Origin: Meconema thalassinum
Lineage: Eukaryota > Arthropoda > Insecta > Orthoptera > Tettigoniidae
Direction of reading: 5' to 3'
Length of the DNA: 64,000 bases
NCBI GenBank assembly: GCA_946902985.2
Contig: OX336389.2
Span: 147,177,099 to 147,241,098, forward strand
The notes under the pieces were generated by a model that ran no database searches, was not told the origin of the DNA, and worked only from the letters and a program-made list of their open reading frames with translations. How positions within the stretch are numbered: the first letter of the stretch is position 1; each line of letters begins with the position of its first letter. The position numbers and the translations under genes are program-made. This document shows positions 1 through 11,998 of the stretch, piece by piece.

Positions 1-24
1 TTATTATTATTATTATTATTATTA
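1..24. repeat. (TTA)n microsatellite
   Basis: Eight perfect TTA units at the window edge; the array probably continues to the left. Nothing else is recognised between here and 540. Confidence 0.95.
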
Positions 25-541
25 CCCTACTCGGGAATTGTTTTCTTTAGAAGGAGAGCGCGGCTGTTGTGTATACATTACGTCTTCTCGCCTCGTTATG
101 GCTGAAGCGAGTGGGTTGCGGTGCAAGGGGGGACTCATGTACAGTCATAGGCTACAATGAGAACACACCGCACAGCGCACGGCAATTCGCTGGTCGGGTA
201 GAATCAATCACCGATCTTGCGTTAACACACAAGGTCATGAGGCGGACTGTATCGCAGACTTGGGAAATCGCAGAGTTTGAACCGCATCGTCGGGATTACT
301 CCATATGGATTTCTAGGGGTATACTTTTTCCACTTCAAGCAATTGCGGGGACAATACCCTCTAATTGGGCTAAGGCTATTCTCTTATTAATCCTTGTCCA
401 ATTACATCATATTTCACTTCATCTTTTATTTACTCAACTGACGAGGATTGACGTCGAAGATACAATTCAAACTCACCTCTCTCCAGAGGCCGAAGATTAT
501 ATAATCAACTACTACCTGGTCGGCATTTCACAAGAAAAGTG

Positions 542-588
542 TTACTACTACTACTACTACTACTACTAATAATAATAATAATAATAAC
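542..588. repeat. (TAC)n then (TAA)n microsatellite, SINE tail
   Basis: A run of TAC triplets passes into TAA triplets. It lies at the 3' end of the minus-strand SINE at 589-850 and is probably its simple-repeat tail, because many tRNA-derived SINEs end in such tails. Confidence 0.85.
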
Positions 589-850
589 TATGGGAAGATG
601 AGGAAGGAGATGCCCATTTTGTAAAGTTAGAATGAAATGATTGCACCATATGAAAAACAAGCAAGCTTGTAGTTTAACGTGACCGTTAATCGCGAGATCA
701 TGAGCCACGGGACCTCCTTTTTACGTGGAATCCGAACCACAGGACATGGCATCTCACTTCGAAAACCTCACAGGCATTGACCGGGAATCGAACCTGGACC
801 GCCTTGGTGAGAGGCATACAGCTAGACCGCTGAGCCACCAAGACCCTAGC
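589..850 (-). mobile_element. tRNA-derived SINE
   Basis: On the minus strand, 850 to about 775 reads as a tRNA-like head. It has an A-box-like 'gtggctcagcggtct' and a B-box 'ggttcgattcc', the two internal RNA polymerase III promoter elements. A tRNA-unrelated body follows, then the TAA/TAC tail at 542-588. No target duplication was recognised by eye, so the ends are approximate. It is a non-coding retroposon that depends on a LINE for mobilisation (family knowledge). A true tRNA gene is unlikely because the stems do not close. Confidence 0.7.
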
Positions 851-2640
851 ACCATTTGAAGAGAGAGTTGTGTTCACTAGCTGACGGGCTCCTTCTTGTC
901 ACCAACGAGCGGTTAGACTAACGTGGACAGCAGAGAGACCACAGAGGTACATTGCATACGAGGCACTTATTGATCGCCGTCTCAACATGCGCACTTGGAT
1001 TGAAATATCCAACGTTCTGGAATGTGTAAACTGAGGCAAATAGACTTATTTATTCTATCTCACTCTTCTAGCAAATCATGTTTCCGTAATTTAAACATTC
1101 CTGGTAAAAAGGAAAACGATTGGGATATGGCCTATAAGAAAACAGAATAAAACACCTGGCGGTACAAGTGTTTCTTGTTGCATCGGCCACGCCCCTGAAA
1201 CTTACCCCTGTTATAAAATAGGGAGGGTCAGTGAAGTACCATGTTGGGAGATTATGGAACAAATGATTTGAGCTTAAAATCAGTAAACAAATGAATACAT
1301 AAATAAATAAATAAATAAATTACACGTAAATTTTAAATTTTACTTGAGAAGGTAAAGTGCATAGCTAAATAGTAACACTTAACTTAAAATAAAAAGGACG
1401 ACTGATCGGAGACCACAGTTATGACAGTGGGCTAATTGAATAATGCCATGTAATTCACAAAAAAATATCATGGTTTCTATGGATACGGTAGTAGGAACTA
1501 ATGCCAGTGGCATGCTTGAGCCAGTAAATCGCTATCGGGAAGCATTGAGCTTCTCCAGGTCCACATGTAGACTATGGTGTTAGGTTTAAGTATGAGGAAT
1601 TTAGAAGACAGATGGCAGTGAGGCCACATCATAGCGGGAATGAGGTTAGCGTCTTGTCTACTAACAATTGTCACATCGCCTGGATTCACCCGCAAAATAA
1701 CTCTTCAGATTTTGTGTAATAGCTGTGAGGAACAAATTAGAACATGGTTCTTATGGCACATAGGCCTATATTGGTACAAAGTAATAACTACAGCGAAATA
1801 GTTGTCTTGAGAGTTCTAGTTTCTGGAAGCTGTTATATGTTTTAAGACAAGGCATTGGCATTATCGAGAAAAGGAAAAAAAGTGTGTAAAACAATGGTTC
1901 GCGGAAGAGGTTGCAGATGTAATTATAATAGTAATAATCGTGTGGCCTCCGGAGAGATCGAGTGCAGGTCTTACTAGTTGACGCCCATGGGGAGATCTGT
2001 GCGCCATAACGCGCAGTGACAGTAGTGAAATCAACATCACTATGTATTTTTTCAATTGGGTCTTGTATACCTGGAAAGCATTTTAAGGGTATCATCGTTC
2101 ACCTACTTCAACAAGCCACGTTGAAAATTATTTCTCAGAATACAGAGCGCACAAATTCAGGGTGAGTTTAAATGTATGGGATTTCTCCCAAAGTTTATGC
2201 CGCTTCAAACAGCTGACAGCGGCCAGAGAAAATTAACTTCCCATTATTACGGGTAAGGCTTGATGGGTATTCATACCTAGTAGGATTACTTCACCACTGA
2301 GTGGTTCAGTACATTTGGTTACATCTTTGAGAAGTCTGTACACTCCTAAAAATGCATGCACATCCCTTCGTCAATGTGAGTGATATAATATCTTCGATCC
2401 ATTAGACAGCTTTTCTTTGCACGCATGCGTGCACTGATAATAATGAAGGAAAAACATGAAAATTGATTTCGCTCTCTACCCTGCTTTACGGCTTAAATAA
2501 TTCCTGTAAACTCTATATTCCCGCAAAAATCACTTACAGAATGTAATAACACTCCTCGATAAAACTCTTCCTGTAGTAAATGAAAGTCGGTGAGAGGTGG
2601 TCTGGTTAGTCAATTCTTATTGCAAGGCCGGTTAAGACCT
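851..2640. other. Non-coding stretch, no gene recognised
   Basis: Only short stop-bounded frames without recognisable domains. It contains an (AAAT)n microsatellite at about 1298-1320. I see no splice-like gene structure or RNA gene. Confidence 0.6.
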
Positions 2641-2960
2641 AAAAATTTATTTAAACATAAAGTCTAATCATCTTTCTATCTACATACCAGTGTCTAATAA
2701 ATAGTTAATATTAGTTTGGTCTTTACCTAAAATCTAAAATCCAATATCTAAATTCTAAAACTAAAATCTAAACAATATATAGTGCAGAAAACATAATTGC
2801 GAGTAATACAAATCCCTATATGTCTTTCTTTAATAATTAGTTACCAAACATTTTCAGCCTAATGACATTATGGTTTGGTCTTTTCACAAAATCTGAAATA
2901 AAAAATAAATCTAAAATGTAAAATTTTAAATCTAATATTCATTAAGAATGGTGTAAAGTT
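2641..2960. repeat. Degenerate AAATCTAAA-type low-complexity repeat
   Basis: Irregular recurrences of 'aaaatcta' and 'tctaaaat' run through this AT-rich block, broken by non-repeat sequence. It looks like a decayed simple array. Confidence 0.5.
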
Positions 2961-3020
2961 GCCTTTGTAGTGTAGTGGTTAGTGGGTAGATTATTAGCTT
3001 GTGAATAACCTAACCCCCAA
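2958..3020 (+). mobile_element. tRNA-like SINE head (fragment)
   Basis: The segment 'gtagtgtagtggttagtggg' is A-box like and is followed by a decayed tRNA-like stretch. The same kind of head occurs near 11.3, 20.0 and 21.5 kb. The body is not clearly delimited. Confidence 0.45.
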
Positions 3021-5880
3021 GGGAAGATGATGAAGAAAAAGAAGTGGGTTTTGGACTGGAGAAAATGGATGGAGAAATAGGACGAGAGTCCAACAGAAGT
3101 TATAATTTTAACTTTAAGTATACTCAAAGGCAGCTGCCACTTCAAATCCGCTTTCCGATACCTAAAGTGGGTAGGGACCTGGGCGAAGTTAACAGGAAAC
3201 GCAGCTGGAACTTGGGCTATTCGCAAGAAAGCTGCTATAGCGTATTCCCCCTCAAGCATAAAAATACCTACTATGGGGAAGGGTGGTGGTCTGGCAAGAC
3301 AAAGAGTAACAGATTTATTGTGTATCTGTTCAAAGGAGTATGTTTCTAAACAAGTATTTTGAAGAATACAAATAATTTGAATCAGCCGTGATATTTTAGT
3401 TCTTGAAATTGTAGAATTTCTAAAGAGCGACCGAATGCTTCCAAGAAGGATAGGGATGAGGCAATTATACCCTTGGGAATAATTTTGGTAAGAGTACCAA
3501 TAGTTGCATTTAGAAATGACTAAGCTCTTAACCAGCAAGGCGCCGACTAAAAGTTTAGACAATGAGAAACACTTTAATTTTGAAAAACCAACCATAAGTG
3601 GTAGAGAGAATCTCCACAAGCAGGAAGCTGGCGTAGCGAGCTATGCTTGCCTTACTGGCCAGTTAGAATTAGCTATCCAAGCTAAGAGAGACTTTAATAA
3701 GTTAATAACTAAGAGTTCTTGCTCAAATGCAACAAGTAGTGAAAACCTTATCAATGGATTTATTTTTATTAAAGATGGCATACACCTAGGAAGAGTCAGG
3801 GAAGACAGGATATTGACTAACCGTTATTTCAGAGAAATGATAGAGCAAAAGAAAAAATCAAATTTATTTAACAATGCAAAAAGGTGTAATGAATTTAAGA
3901 CATATATAATTTGAGTTTACAAACAATTGGGGTCGCAGACCTCCGAAATCATTTAAATCATGCGCCAGGCAATTGATAATTTTTTGGTTTCAAACCTTTT
4001 ATATGAGCTAAAATCTTCGTACGATTTTGAAATATCTAAGATTATAAATAGAAAATTTTAAGGTAATTAAAGTAATTAAGGTTAAACAATAAATCAAGTA
4101 CAAGGTGTGTACTTTAAGGATTTCTTGATAGGTATCTTAGAAATATGAACAAATAACAACTTCGAAAGTAACAACAACAAAAAACAGGAAGAAATGAAAT
4201 AGAAGTTTCTATAACTTCTTGTATTAATACAGAACTATTTTTAGAGATTATACAAATAGGGCAGGTCACTTATTGTGAAACCTGAAGAGAAAAATTGAAA
4301 GGAAGGTTCTAGAACTCGTATGTTTAAGTAGGGATCACGAGAAAAATGGGGCAAATTTACCTTTCGTGAAACCTAGAGATAACTCATTTTGAGTAGAATG
4401 AATTGGGTTCCCTCATTAGAAGGGAGAAACAATATACTTTAAGGCGTGTACTAGACACGAAGTTTTACAGACATTAATTCGTTGTACGAGGAACAAGTAA
4501 GGGAGGGCACTTATTGAGAGTGACACCTAATTGAAAACAGACCTAAATTAACAATTTTATTATTTTAGTTTGTTAGTAAAGGGTTTGGGAAAGATCAAAT
4601 GGGATTGTGGAAGAGTGTTCATGGCCGTATTTATTGTACTCGGACGAGCGCGACGCGGATAAAAAGTTGAACAGGCACTGTTATCACTATAGTCTGTTGA
4701 TATAGTTGAAAGTTCACTGAACCAGCACAAAAAGTTTATAGAAAGAAAAGTTATTGCAGTTATGTAAAAGTTGAATTTTGGCTTGAGAGAATAATGAGTT
4801 GTAGTTTCTATGTGCGGCAGTTAAATACGCCAGAAAATTTCCCACGTAGGAATACAGTTTATGTGGATTAGATGTTTATCCCACATAAGTTTCTCAGCGA
4901 AGAAATTATTCCCATATCAAGTGGAAAATACATGACAGTATAACTGGTAGATAGTGTGTAGGTTCTGGAAGGTTCCAGAGCAATGATGGCTTGTTTAAAT
5001 TGGTTAGAGAATCCCTCGGCGGAAAACTACATTATATAGACAGTGGGTATTTTAGAAATATCCCTCGATGTGAGATAGCATCTCAGAAAATCTTTCATTT
5101 TGAAAGTTAGACTTGATAGTTCGAGTTTGATCAAGAAAATCTCTTGAAAGCAGTTATTTTATCACATATAGCAATTTTCACTGTCTATAAAATCCAAATA
5201 AAAGCATTGAACCTTTTAAAAGCGATGAGAATGTGGTTAAAATATGAAGTCGGTACTTATCTTTGCTTCATGAAGAAGGCGATGTTGCTGTTGACGGTTG
5301 ATTCTAAAACTCGAACATGGCGTCGAATTTAAAAGTTTGCCTATAGAGTAGAGGGGGCGAGCTTTAGTTAAGCTCCAACTGACTGGTTTGACTTCAGACG
5401 CAAAAGTGAAGCCAGCTCAACGGAGCGCGGAGAGACCAGGGAAGGGAAAAAGGTGGGGGTAGGAGACAAAAGGAATACATATAAGAATAGCCAACTTTGA
5501 AATAATAATTTCTCTTGATGAAATGGTCCTCAAAGAGTTGATAGCAGGCACCACTAGCGCAGCCTGGTGGGTGAAAAAGTAGAGGAAGTTCTCTTGATCA
5601 CGGAGATGATAGCTGGCGATAGCTACGAGATCTGGTGGCTAGATTGGTAAGGAAGTCCTCTTTTGCAGGGAAAAATTGAGGAACTTCAGAGATTCGCTGC
5701 TAGATGACGCTAGGTGGGTCATGGAAGATATATATCTAGAACAGACTTACAGGTAGTGTAAGAAACATATACCAACAAAGAGAAATCAGGAGATCACTGT
5801 TGGTGTTTGCGAAAAATGAAGGGATGAACTAAAGCAAAGAGAAGCAAAAGCTTACTCTGTCTTACCGTGTATTCCAAAGA
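3021..5880. other. Non-coding stretch, no gene recognised
   Basis: The longest open frame (2942-3619, minus, 225 codons) overlaps the SINE head and shows no domain, so I do not call it a gene. Phrases such as 'tgaaacctagagataac' recur loosely at 4.2-4.5 kb. The stretch 5340-5780 is purine-rich with loose internal repetition. Nothing else is supported. Confidence 0.5.
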
Positions 5881-5884
5881 ATAC

Positions 5885-5945
5885 ACCAGTTAGTATAGTT
5901 AGCTGGAATTCTGAAGCTCTTGGGTTCAAATCCCAGCTTTGACAC
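5885..5945 (+). mobile_element. tRNA-like sequence with B box
   Basis: It contains a B-box 'gggttcaaatccc' and an upstream A-box-like 'agttagtatagttagctgg'. It does not fold into a complete cloverleaf by eye, so a SINE head or tRNA relic is more likely than a functional tRNA. Confidence 0.45.
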
Positions 5946-6094
5946 AAAATTTAAAAGTGGTATGTGGACTAAAACAGGTCTAATCAGTGTCGGGTGGTCC
6001 AAATAAGTAGAGGGGGTTTGAATTACACCTCAACCATAGAGCACTATGTTTTTTTTAAATAATGATAACCATTTGTTAATTTTTTCATTTTCAC

Positions 6095-6290
6095 ATTTCA
6101 CACATTGCCATTTGTCAATTTTCAATTTGCATTTTTTTGATTGTCAGTTTGACGTTTTTGAATTTAATGATATGGAAACATGGATTTTCCATTTTGTTGT
6201 TTACACATTTGTCAATTTCCCATTTATATATTTTTTGTCAGTTTAAAGTTTTTAAATTTTGACGATATGGAAACATGGATTTTCCTTGTC
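6095..6290. repeat. Two-copy ~95-bp tandem repeat
   Basis: The phrase 'gatatggaaacatggatttt' occurs at about 6169 and again 95 bp later, with a matching TTGTCAGTTT-type stretch before each. The ORF at 6046-6246 lies in this low-complexity T-rich DNA and is not called a gene. Confidence 0.7.
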
Positions 6291-6299
6291 ATGTTTTTG

Positions 6300-7240
6300 T
6301 AAATGATCTTGATACGAGTGCTCTACCATGGCAATAGTACAGTCTGTTTATGTATTTGCAGAAACGTAGAGGTGTATTTTTTATGCAAGTAATAGTGTTT
6401 TACAAAATAACGACTATCTACCACTGCATTTGAAAAAAAAAACATTGAAGAACCGAAATTAAATTCCCCCTCCCCACCCTACCTCATTGTATTTTCTCTG
6501 GTCAAACAATCAATGACACACACACACGCACATACACAAACTCATTCTCTCTCTCGCTTTTTCTGTGCAGTCATACATTCACATTACCATGCCTGTCTTT
6601 TAGAACAAACACAACCACTCTATTTATCCTGAAAATATCCTTGACATGCACACTCATCCCAAGGAACTTTTAGTTATACATTTAACATTCACCATTACAA
6701 AAAAATGTTTCCACTATTTACAAAAAAATATTATTTACAATTACAAAAATGAATATTTACAAAATACTAAATCAACTAAATCTACTGGTTACAAAAAGCC
6801 ATGTCTCTAAACAATAAAATATAGAAATCACACCTCCTCCTTGTGGTCAGAACCCCATGGTTGCCTAAGGCATAGGTCATTCGTCTGCACGCATTTGTTA
6901 TCCATCAAGGCAAAAGTGCATTTTCTCTGTTCCGCAAGATACAAATTATGGTTGCTGGATTGTATCCTGCACTGTTTATGCGACATAGCTTTGCCAGTTC
7001 ATAAAACCGTTAGGTAGGTCTCTACAGATAGCGATTTTACCACTGCTCTATCTACGCTTTTTTTCTTTGCTCCATTACAGTTTAGTGTGCGATGGGCAGC
7101 ATTAACTGTATATCAAACCCAGTCCACCTTTGTATTTGTAACCCAAGTAATAATTTGAAAATAGACAAGTGTAATCGGTTTTAAACATTATCTTTGCTTT
7201 TTTATATGTTTATGACTTGCATATTAACCTGAAATCAACC
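6300..7240. other. Non-coding stretch with a short (CA)n tract
   Basis: A small CA-rich tract lies at about 6512-6540 and a TC-rich tract at about 6543-6562. AT-rich sequence surrounds them. No gene was recognised. Confidence 0.6.
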
Positions 7241-7310
7241 CTAGTCTACCTTAGTGAAAGGCTATCAGCTTAACCACTGCGCCACCATATCCTTCATTCT
7301 TAGTTTGATT
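7200..7310 (-). mobile_element. tRNA-like SINE head (decayed)
   Basis: The minus strand reads 'atggtggcgcagtggttaag', a typical A-box-bearing head, followed by a weak B-box region. No clear body or target duplication was seen. Confidence 0.4.
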
Positions 7311-8120
7311 CGTCCTAGGCCTTAGAGCTGGAGAACGAGTTAAGATCTCCAATGCAAGAGGCACATGTGCTCGCCACTGCAGCACAAAATGGTTAGCTGG
7401 TAATATTAGACAACCGAAAATGATTGTATTTCTGTTAGCCAAGCATTTCTGTCATTTGTTCACTGTGTGAGCACTGCCAGCAAGACAGTTTAGTTTAGAA
7501 CAAGCGAGTGTGTGTGTATAGATCATTAGCCTCAAGTATTTAAAGATTGATGTGTGTAGCGACCATCTTGTCCCAGTAACCACTGAGCAAGTTTTAATAG
7601 TCAGCCCATAAAACAGCATAGGATAGTTGTGTGTGGTTCATGTACTTGGGTGTGTGCAATAGCACCATGCACTAGATTTACCTTATCCTCTGTAGGTAGA
7701 GCGTTAACCCTTTCCTTTTTGACATCACCAATGACCACATCCACCCACAAGTATTACACTTAAACCCGTTACTTGTTTTCAATTATGTTTGGTTCGGTTT
7801 AGTTCGGATTAGTTGGATTTGATTCAGCTTTGTTCAGTTTAGTTCGATGTAATCACCATTTTGTGTCTTAGATATCCTCTTTAACCATTCAATTAAAGAT
7901 AGTCTACTCTTAATTCTTGAATCGATAAATCAGATTTTATGTACATCGTTTGTCATTTTTTAACCCATGTCTGCAACCTATGCTTTCCCAGTACTGCAGA
8001 TTGATCTGAAAACAAGTCCCAATGTTGAAAGACTTGTCAGTCACCATACATGTAGCCCACAATAATTCTTTCTCTAACTAGCTATGTTTCATCACTCACG
8101 GTAATCATCTCACATGTCCG
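7311..8120. other. Non-coding stretch, no gene recognised
   Basis: Short frames only. A phrase 'ttcggtttagttcggattag' and its variants around 7795-7850 form a loose GTTCGGTTTA-type repetition. Confidence 0.55.
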
Positions 8121-8123
8121 TAT

Positions 8124-8375
8124 CCGATTATTAGTTAATAATATCTCAGATCGATGACCTTGATGTACTGGGTATTTTGGGTAAATTCATTGGCCATGGG
8201 AAACGGTTGACCATTCGTAGTCCTTTGACACCTCACTTGACCATCTCTGAATGTTAGTTTATAAAATCTTAGGTCGATGACCTTGCTGTTTTGGGCCTTT
8301 TGGGTAAATTCGCTGGCCATGGAAAAAGGTTGGCCATCCTGAGTCCTATGACACCTCGCTTGACCCTCTCTGATT
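8124..8375. repeat. Two-copy ~123-bp tandem repeat
   Basis: The unit starting 'tcgatgacct' at 8151 recurs at 8274. The two units share the segments 'tttgggtaaatt', 'ggccatgg' and 'gacacctc'. The copies are diverged. The ORF at 8135-8320 simply spans both units. Confidence 0.8.
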
Positions 8376-9615
8376 ATTAGTTAGCGAGATATAAACAAAA
8401 GTGCAGTTAGGCCCTTTTGACAAAAATGAATAATACATTCAAAAATAGGGCGTCACCAAATCCAACGAACCCTCATACAAGTCCCTAGCCTTATTGGTTC
8501 ATGAGATATTAAAAAGCAGGTGACCTATTAGTTTTGGATCTTTTGGTTATTGTTTTAAATAACTTATCTATAAATCATTATTCAAAAAGACCACCCTGTT
8601 ACAAAAAAAAAACAAGTGGGCATGCGTAAAAACAAAAAACAAAAAATAATAAATCATAGTGGCATCCAGGACTATGCATATTCTTCATGTGGAACAACGT
8701 TTAATTTCATATTAGCATTGAAAGTAGTGCTAGGTCACGGGTTCTGCGCCACTTTTCATTGAGCCACCCTCGTAGCGGCCCCGAACCTGATATCTCGCTA
8801 ACCAATCATGGGATTTGAACATACAGGGTGTCCTAGCACTCGTAGTGACGCCCCCTACTTTCCTATAGTCGCTTTATTTAATTAAAAGACCAAAACTAAA
8901 AGGTCATTCACGAGTAGTGGGGTAGTGTTGGTTTTCTCAAGTGGCGCTCGTGTTTGAATATGTATGCCTATGTTGGGAAAGGGTTAGATGGTGGGACACG
9001 AGTAGGGTCGAATGAGAGGTCGTTTAGATGGTATTTTTTCCGCTCTATGTGATGGTGAGGTTATATTTTAAAATGGGCGGCATTTGGAAACGCCATTTGA
9101 GGTAAACGTGTGTTTTTTGACATTTTGGCGATGAGTGCTTTTTGTATGCATGCGTACTTGAGGGCTTTTGTAAGAGAGCGGGCTTTTTGAATTAAGATTT
9201 ATAGATGAGTTTTTTTTTCAAAATATTTATTAAGAACCGCTTTTTAGTATCTCGCTAACCAATAATCGGATTTAAACATATGGGGTGTCGTAGGACTCGG
9301 GGTGAACTCACCTTTCCTATGAACGGGGTATGTCCACTCCAAAGTAAAAACTACCCATACCCGGGGGGTTAAATAATATTTTTTTATATGCGCACACGGA
9401 CGGCTTTTGTCAAAAGGACCTAACTACACGTTTGTTAATATTTTCTGAACCCCTGGTGGGATTTTGCCATAGGCAGTATTCTAGCCCTTGGGGTGACGCC
9501 CTGTTTTTGAATGTATGATTCATTTTTGTCAAAAGGGCTTAACTACACTTTTGTTCATATCTCGCGAACCAATCATGCTAGGGACTTGTATGAGGGGCAC
9601 TTGGGGCGACGTTCC
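8370..9615. repeat. Block of dispersed ATATCTCGCTAACCAAT-type motifs
   Basis: A motif close to ATATCTCGCTAACCAAT occurs on the plus strand at about 8790, 9248 and 9558 and in reverse orientation at about 8375 and 8495. Flanking sequence is partly shared. 8385-8500 and 9490-9610 match as inverted copies (for example 'ccttttgacaaaaatgaat' against 'attcatttttgtcaaaagg'). The same motif reappears near 63.33 and 63.46 kb. I do not recognise the family. Confidence 0.65.
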
Positions 9616-9619
9616 CCTT

Positions 9620-10480
9620 TTGGGGGTGAAACTACCCCTCAAAATTGAAAAATCCATATCTTGGAAACGAAGAACCCTAAAATTAGGAGTGTTAGCTTTA
9701 AAAATAGGTGGTGATATAGGCTTTTACCTCGATTGGTCATTTCACCCCTAAAACAGTAAATGTCATGTTATGGGAAAAAACGTGTAACACCTAAAAATGA
9801 TAAATGAACCTAAGATCTTTTGTTTTTGATGAAAAATAGCAGGGGCGGGGGGGGGGCGTGAAAACTACCCCCAAATTGAAAAATCGATATCTTGGAAACT
9901 AAGAACCCTAAAATTTGGTGTGATAGCTTAAAAATAGGTAATGACATACGCTTTTACCTGGATAGGTCATTTCACCCCTAAAACTGAAATAGTGATTTTA
10001 TAGGGGGTAAAAAGGTGTTAAACGGGTAAAAATGATAATTGAACCTAAGATCTTTTGTTTTTTGATGAAAAATAGTAGGGGGGTGAAAACTACCCCAAAT
10101 TGAAAAATCGATACCTTGGAAACTATGAACCCTAAAATTAGGTGTGATAGCTTAAAAAATAGGTCATAACATACGCTTTTACACGGATATGTCATTTCAC
10201 CCCTAAACCAGTAAATAGTGTTTCTACAGTGGGGTAAAAAAGGTGTTAAACGGGTAAAAATGATAATTGAATCTAAGATATTTTGTTTTTGATGACAAAT
10301 AGCAGAGGGGTGAAAATTACCCCAAATTGTGAAAAATCGATATCTTGCAAACTTAAGAACCCTAGAATTAGGTGTGATCGTTGAAAAATAGGTGATAACA
10401 TTCGCTTTTACCTCGATATATTATTTCACTCTTAAAACAGGAAATAGTAATATTACAGGAAAAAAGGTATTAAACACCTA
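9620..10480. repeat. Four-copy ~228-bp tandem satellite
   Basis: The anchor phrase 'atatcttggaaac' (with variants) occurs at about 9656, 9887, 10111 and 10340, giving spacings of 231, 224 and 229 bp. Each unit also carries an 'aactacccc' stretch, 'gaaccctaaaat', a 'tcatttcacccctaaa' phrase and 'aagatcttttgttt'. Copies differ by point changes and a G-run. No coding capacity is conserved between units. Confidence 0.9.
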
Positions 10481-10602
10481 AATGCATAAGCGTTTTGTGA
10501 AACCATGCTTTAATGGACTTGTGTATGGAGGATTATCATTTTTATTATTATTATTATTACTAGGATACCATGGATTAATGTGTGTATAGATAACTAACCA
10601 GT

Positions 10603-10824
10603 GGGGAGCATGATGGCGCAGGTGCTTAGCTGCTCGTCTTTACCCGGACGGCTGGGGTTCAAATCCTGGTGACAGCGGGGTGGAATTTTCACCTGAAAAA
10701 TCACGTGGCGTCAGGAAGGGCATTCGGCCTTAAATCCCCGACCAAAACCAAAATGAGCCTGGTTGGCTCTGGTGACTCCAAATAATTGGGAAAAGCCGAA
10801 GAAAGAAAAAGAAGGGAAAAAAGG
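10603..10824 (+). mobile_element. tRNA-derived SINE with 12-bp target duplication
   Basis: The direct repeat 'taactaaccagt' occurs at 10591-10602 and at 10825-10836 and exactly bounds this 222-bp body. The head holds an A-box-like 'tggcgcaggtgcttagctgc' and a B-box 'ggttcaaatcc'. The body has a 'gtcaggaagggcattc' core and an A-rich tail (gaaagaaaaa... gggaaaaaa). The head, core and tail order is that of a pol III SINE. The fairly intact duplication suggests a moderately recent insertion. Confidence 0.85.
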
Positions 10825-10836
10825 TAACTAACCAGT

Positions 10837-11229
10837 AATAGTAAACATTTGTTTAAGGTGTTGAAGAAGTCAGGATGGCCAACCCTTTGCCATGGTTCAC
10901 GAATGGACCCCAAAAAGTTTTACCTGTCAAGACTCAGTGTACCCTGTTGCAGCCTTTAGAAAAAATCGAACAAGGGGCCTCTGTGGTGACAGTCGAGTTA
11001 TATTAATGATGCTTTTTAAACAAACATACGCTTGCATACTACCGCTGGGTTGAATCTGCACAGAGACACTGGCTTTTGTTTGTGTAGTGAGCCTTGGTGA
11101 AAACAGCATGGCGATCTTGTCAGCAAATTTCATATAACTCGTCTGCTTGATAGTGGACGTGCTCTGCACCGTGTTAACATACAGTACATGACTAGATAGT
11201 TGTTAGATAAGGTTTGACAAAGGCTTAGT
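10837..11229. other. Non-coding stretch, no gene recognised
   Basis: Stop-bounded short frames only (for example 10927-11169, minus). No domain, RNA or repeat was recognised. Confidence 0.5.
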
Positions 11230-11470
11230 GAACCTTATTGCAACCTTGAAATGAATTTCTTGGTATAGTCGGGGTAGGAAGCCAAGACCTTAGGGTTGAC
11301 AACTAAGTATGTTAACCACTACACGGTGAGATGGTCAAATAATAATGAAACAGAACATATAGAAAAGTTTTCTATAGTTTAACGAATTAGCTAAGAGCCA
11401 TACCATGAGAGGTGTAGGTAATGGAAATTGAATCCTTAGCTGATGAACCTACTACATGTAAGCTATAGCA
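11230..11470 (-). mobile_element. tRNA-derived SINE, same family as the copies in the palindrome arms
   Basis: The minus strand carries 'accgtgtagtggttaacata' followed by a B-box-like stretch. The order of phrases matches 19,985-20,165 and its inverted partner near 21,410-21,590, including the 'aagttttctatagtttaac' region. Ends are approximate. Its left-hand neighbourhood abuts the LINE insertion point. Confidence 0.55.
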
Positions 11471-11482
11471 ATGCCCGCCTAT
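11470..11482. repeat. Left 13-bp target-site duplication of the LINE
   Basis: The sequence 'aatgcccgcctat' is repeated exactly at 13,666-13,678. It lies next to the T-rich stretch that is the minus-strand poly(A) tail of the LINE. Confidence 0.85.
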
Positions 11483-11998
11483 TCGATTTTTTTTATTTGA
11501 ACCAAATCTACTTGTTAATTGTCACATTAACTCAGAGAGTCATATCGTGACATACAGACAATAAACACATAGATAACATAAATTTCCAGTATGGCGTTAG
11601 ATAATTAAACCAAATGTTCATTCGGCATTTCATAGCTTCCTCGTTATTTCAAAACTTAATAATTCTTTGCAGTAGTTATCTTCATTCACAATATCACTGG
11701 GCAACGTTTCTGATGGAAACTGCACAAAGTCCTTTCTTAATCATAAATGTGGACACAGTGTTCTTCATTTTTAGACAGTTCTCCATGGGAGACACATCAC
11801 AGAAAGAATTACTTTTATTTCCCTGTCGAGCCCTTACTGACTGTAAGAGTCTGTTTGTAGAGTTCTGTAGTAAGGAAAAAAACCATCAAACTCACAGGAA
11901 AAATCTACAGACAGCAATATGTGGCTGTACTGTAGTAATCGTATAGGCTACCTAGTTAATACAGATAGGCTCTCCTAGGCTTTAACAAGATTTATAGC

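Noticed and set aside
69..569. 166-codon open frame on the plus strand
   Set aside because: No domain; it ends in a poly-Tyr run made by the TAC microsatellite and shows no gene-like composition.
2942..3619. 225-codon open frame on the minus strand
   Set aside because: It overlaps the SINE-like head and has no recognisable domain; hydrophobic low-complexity translation typical of AT-rich non-coding DNA.
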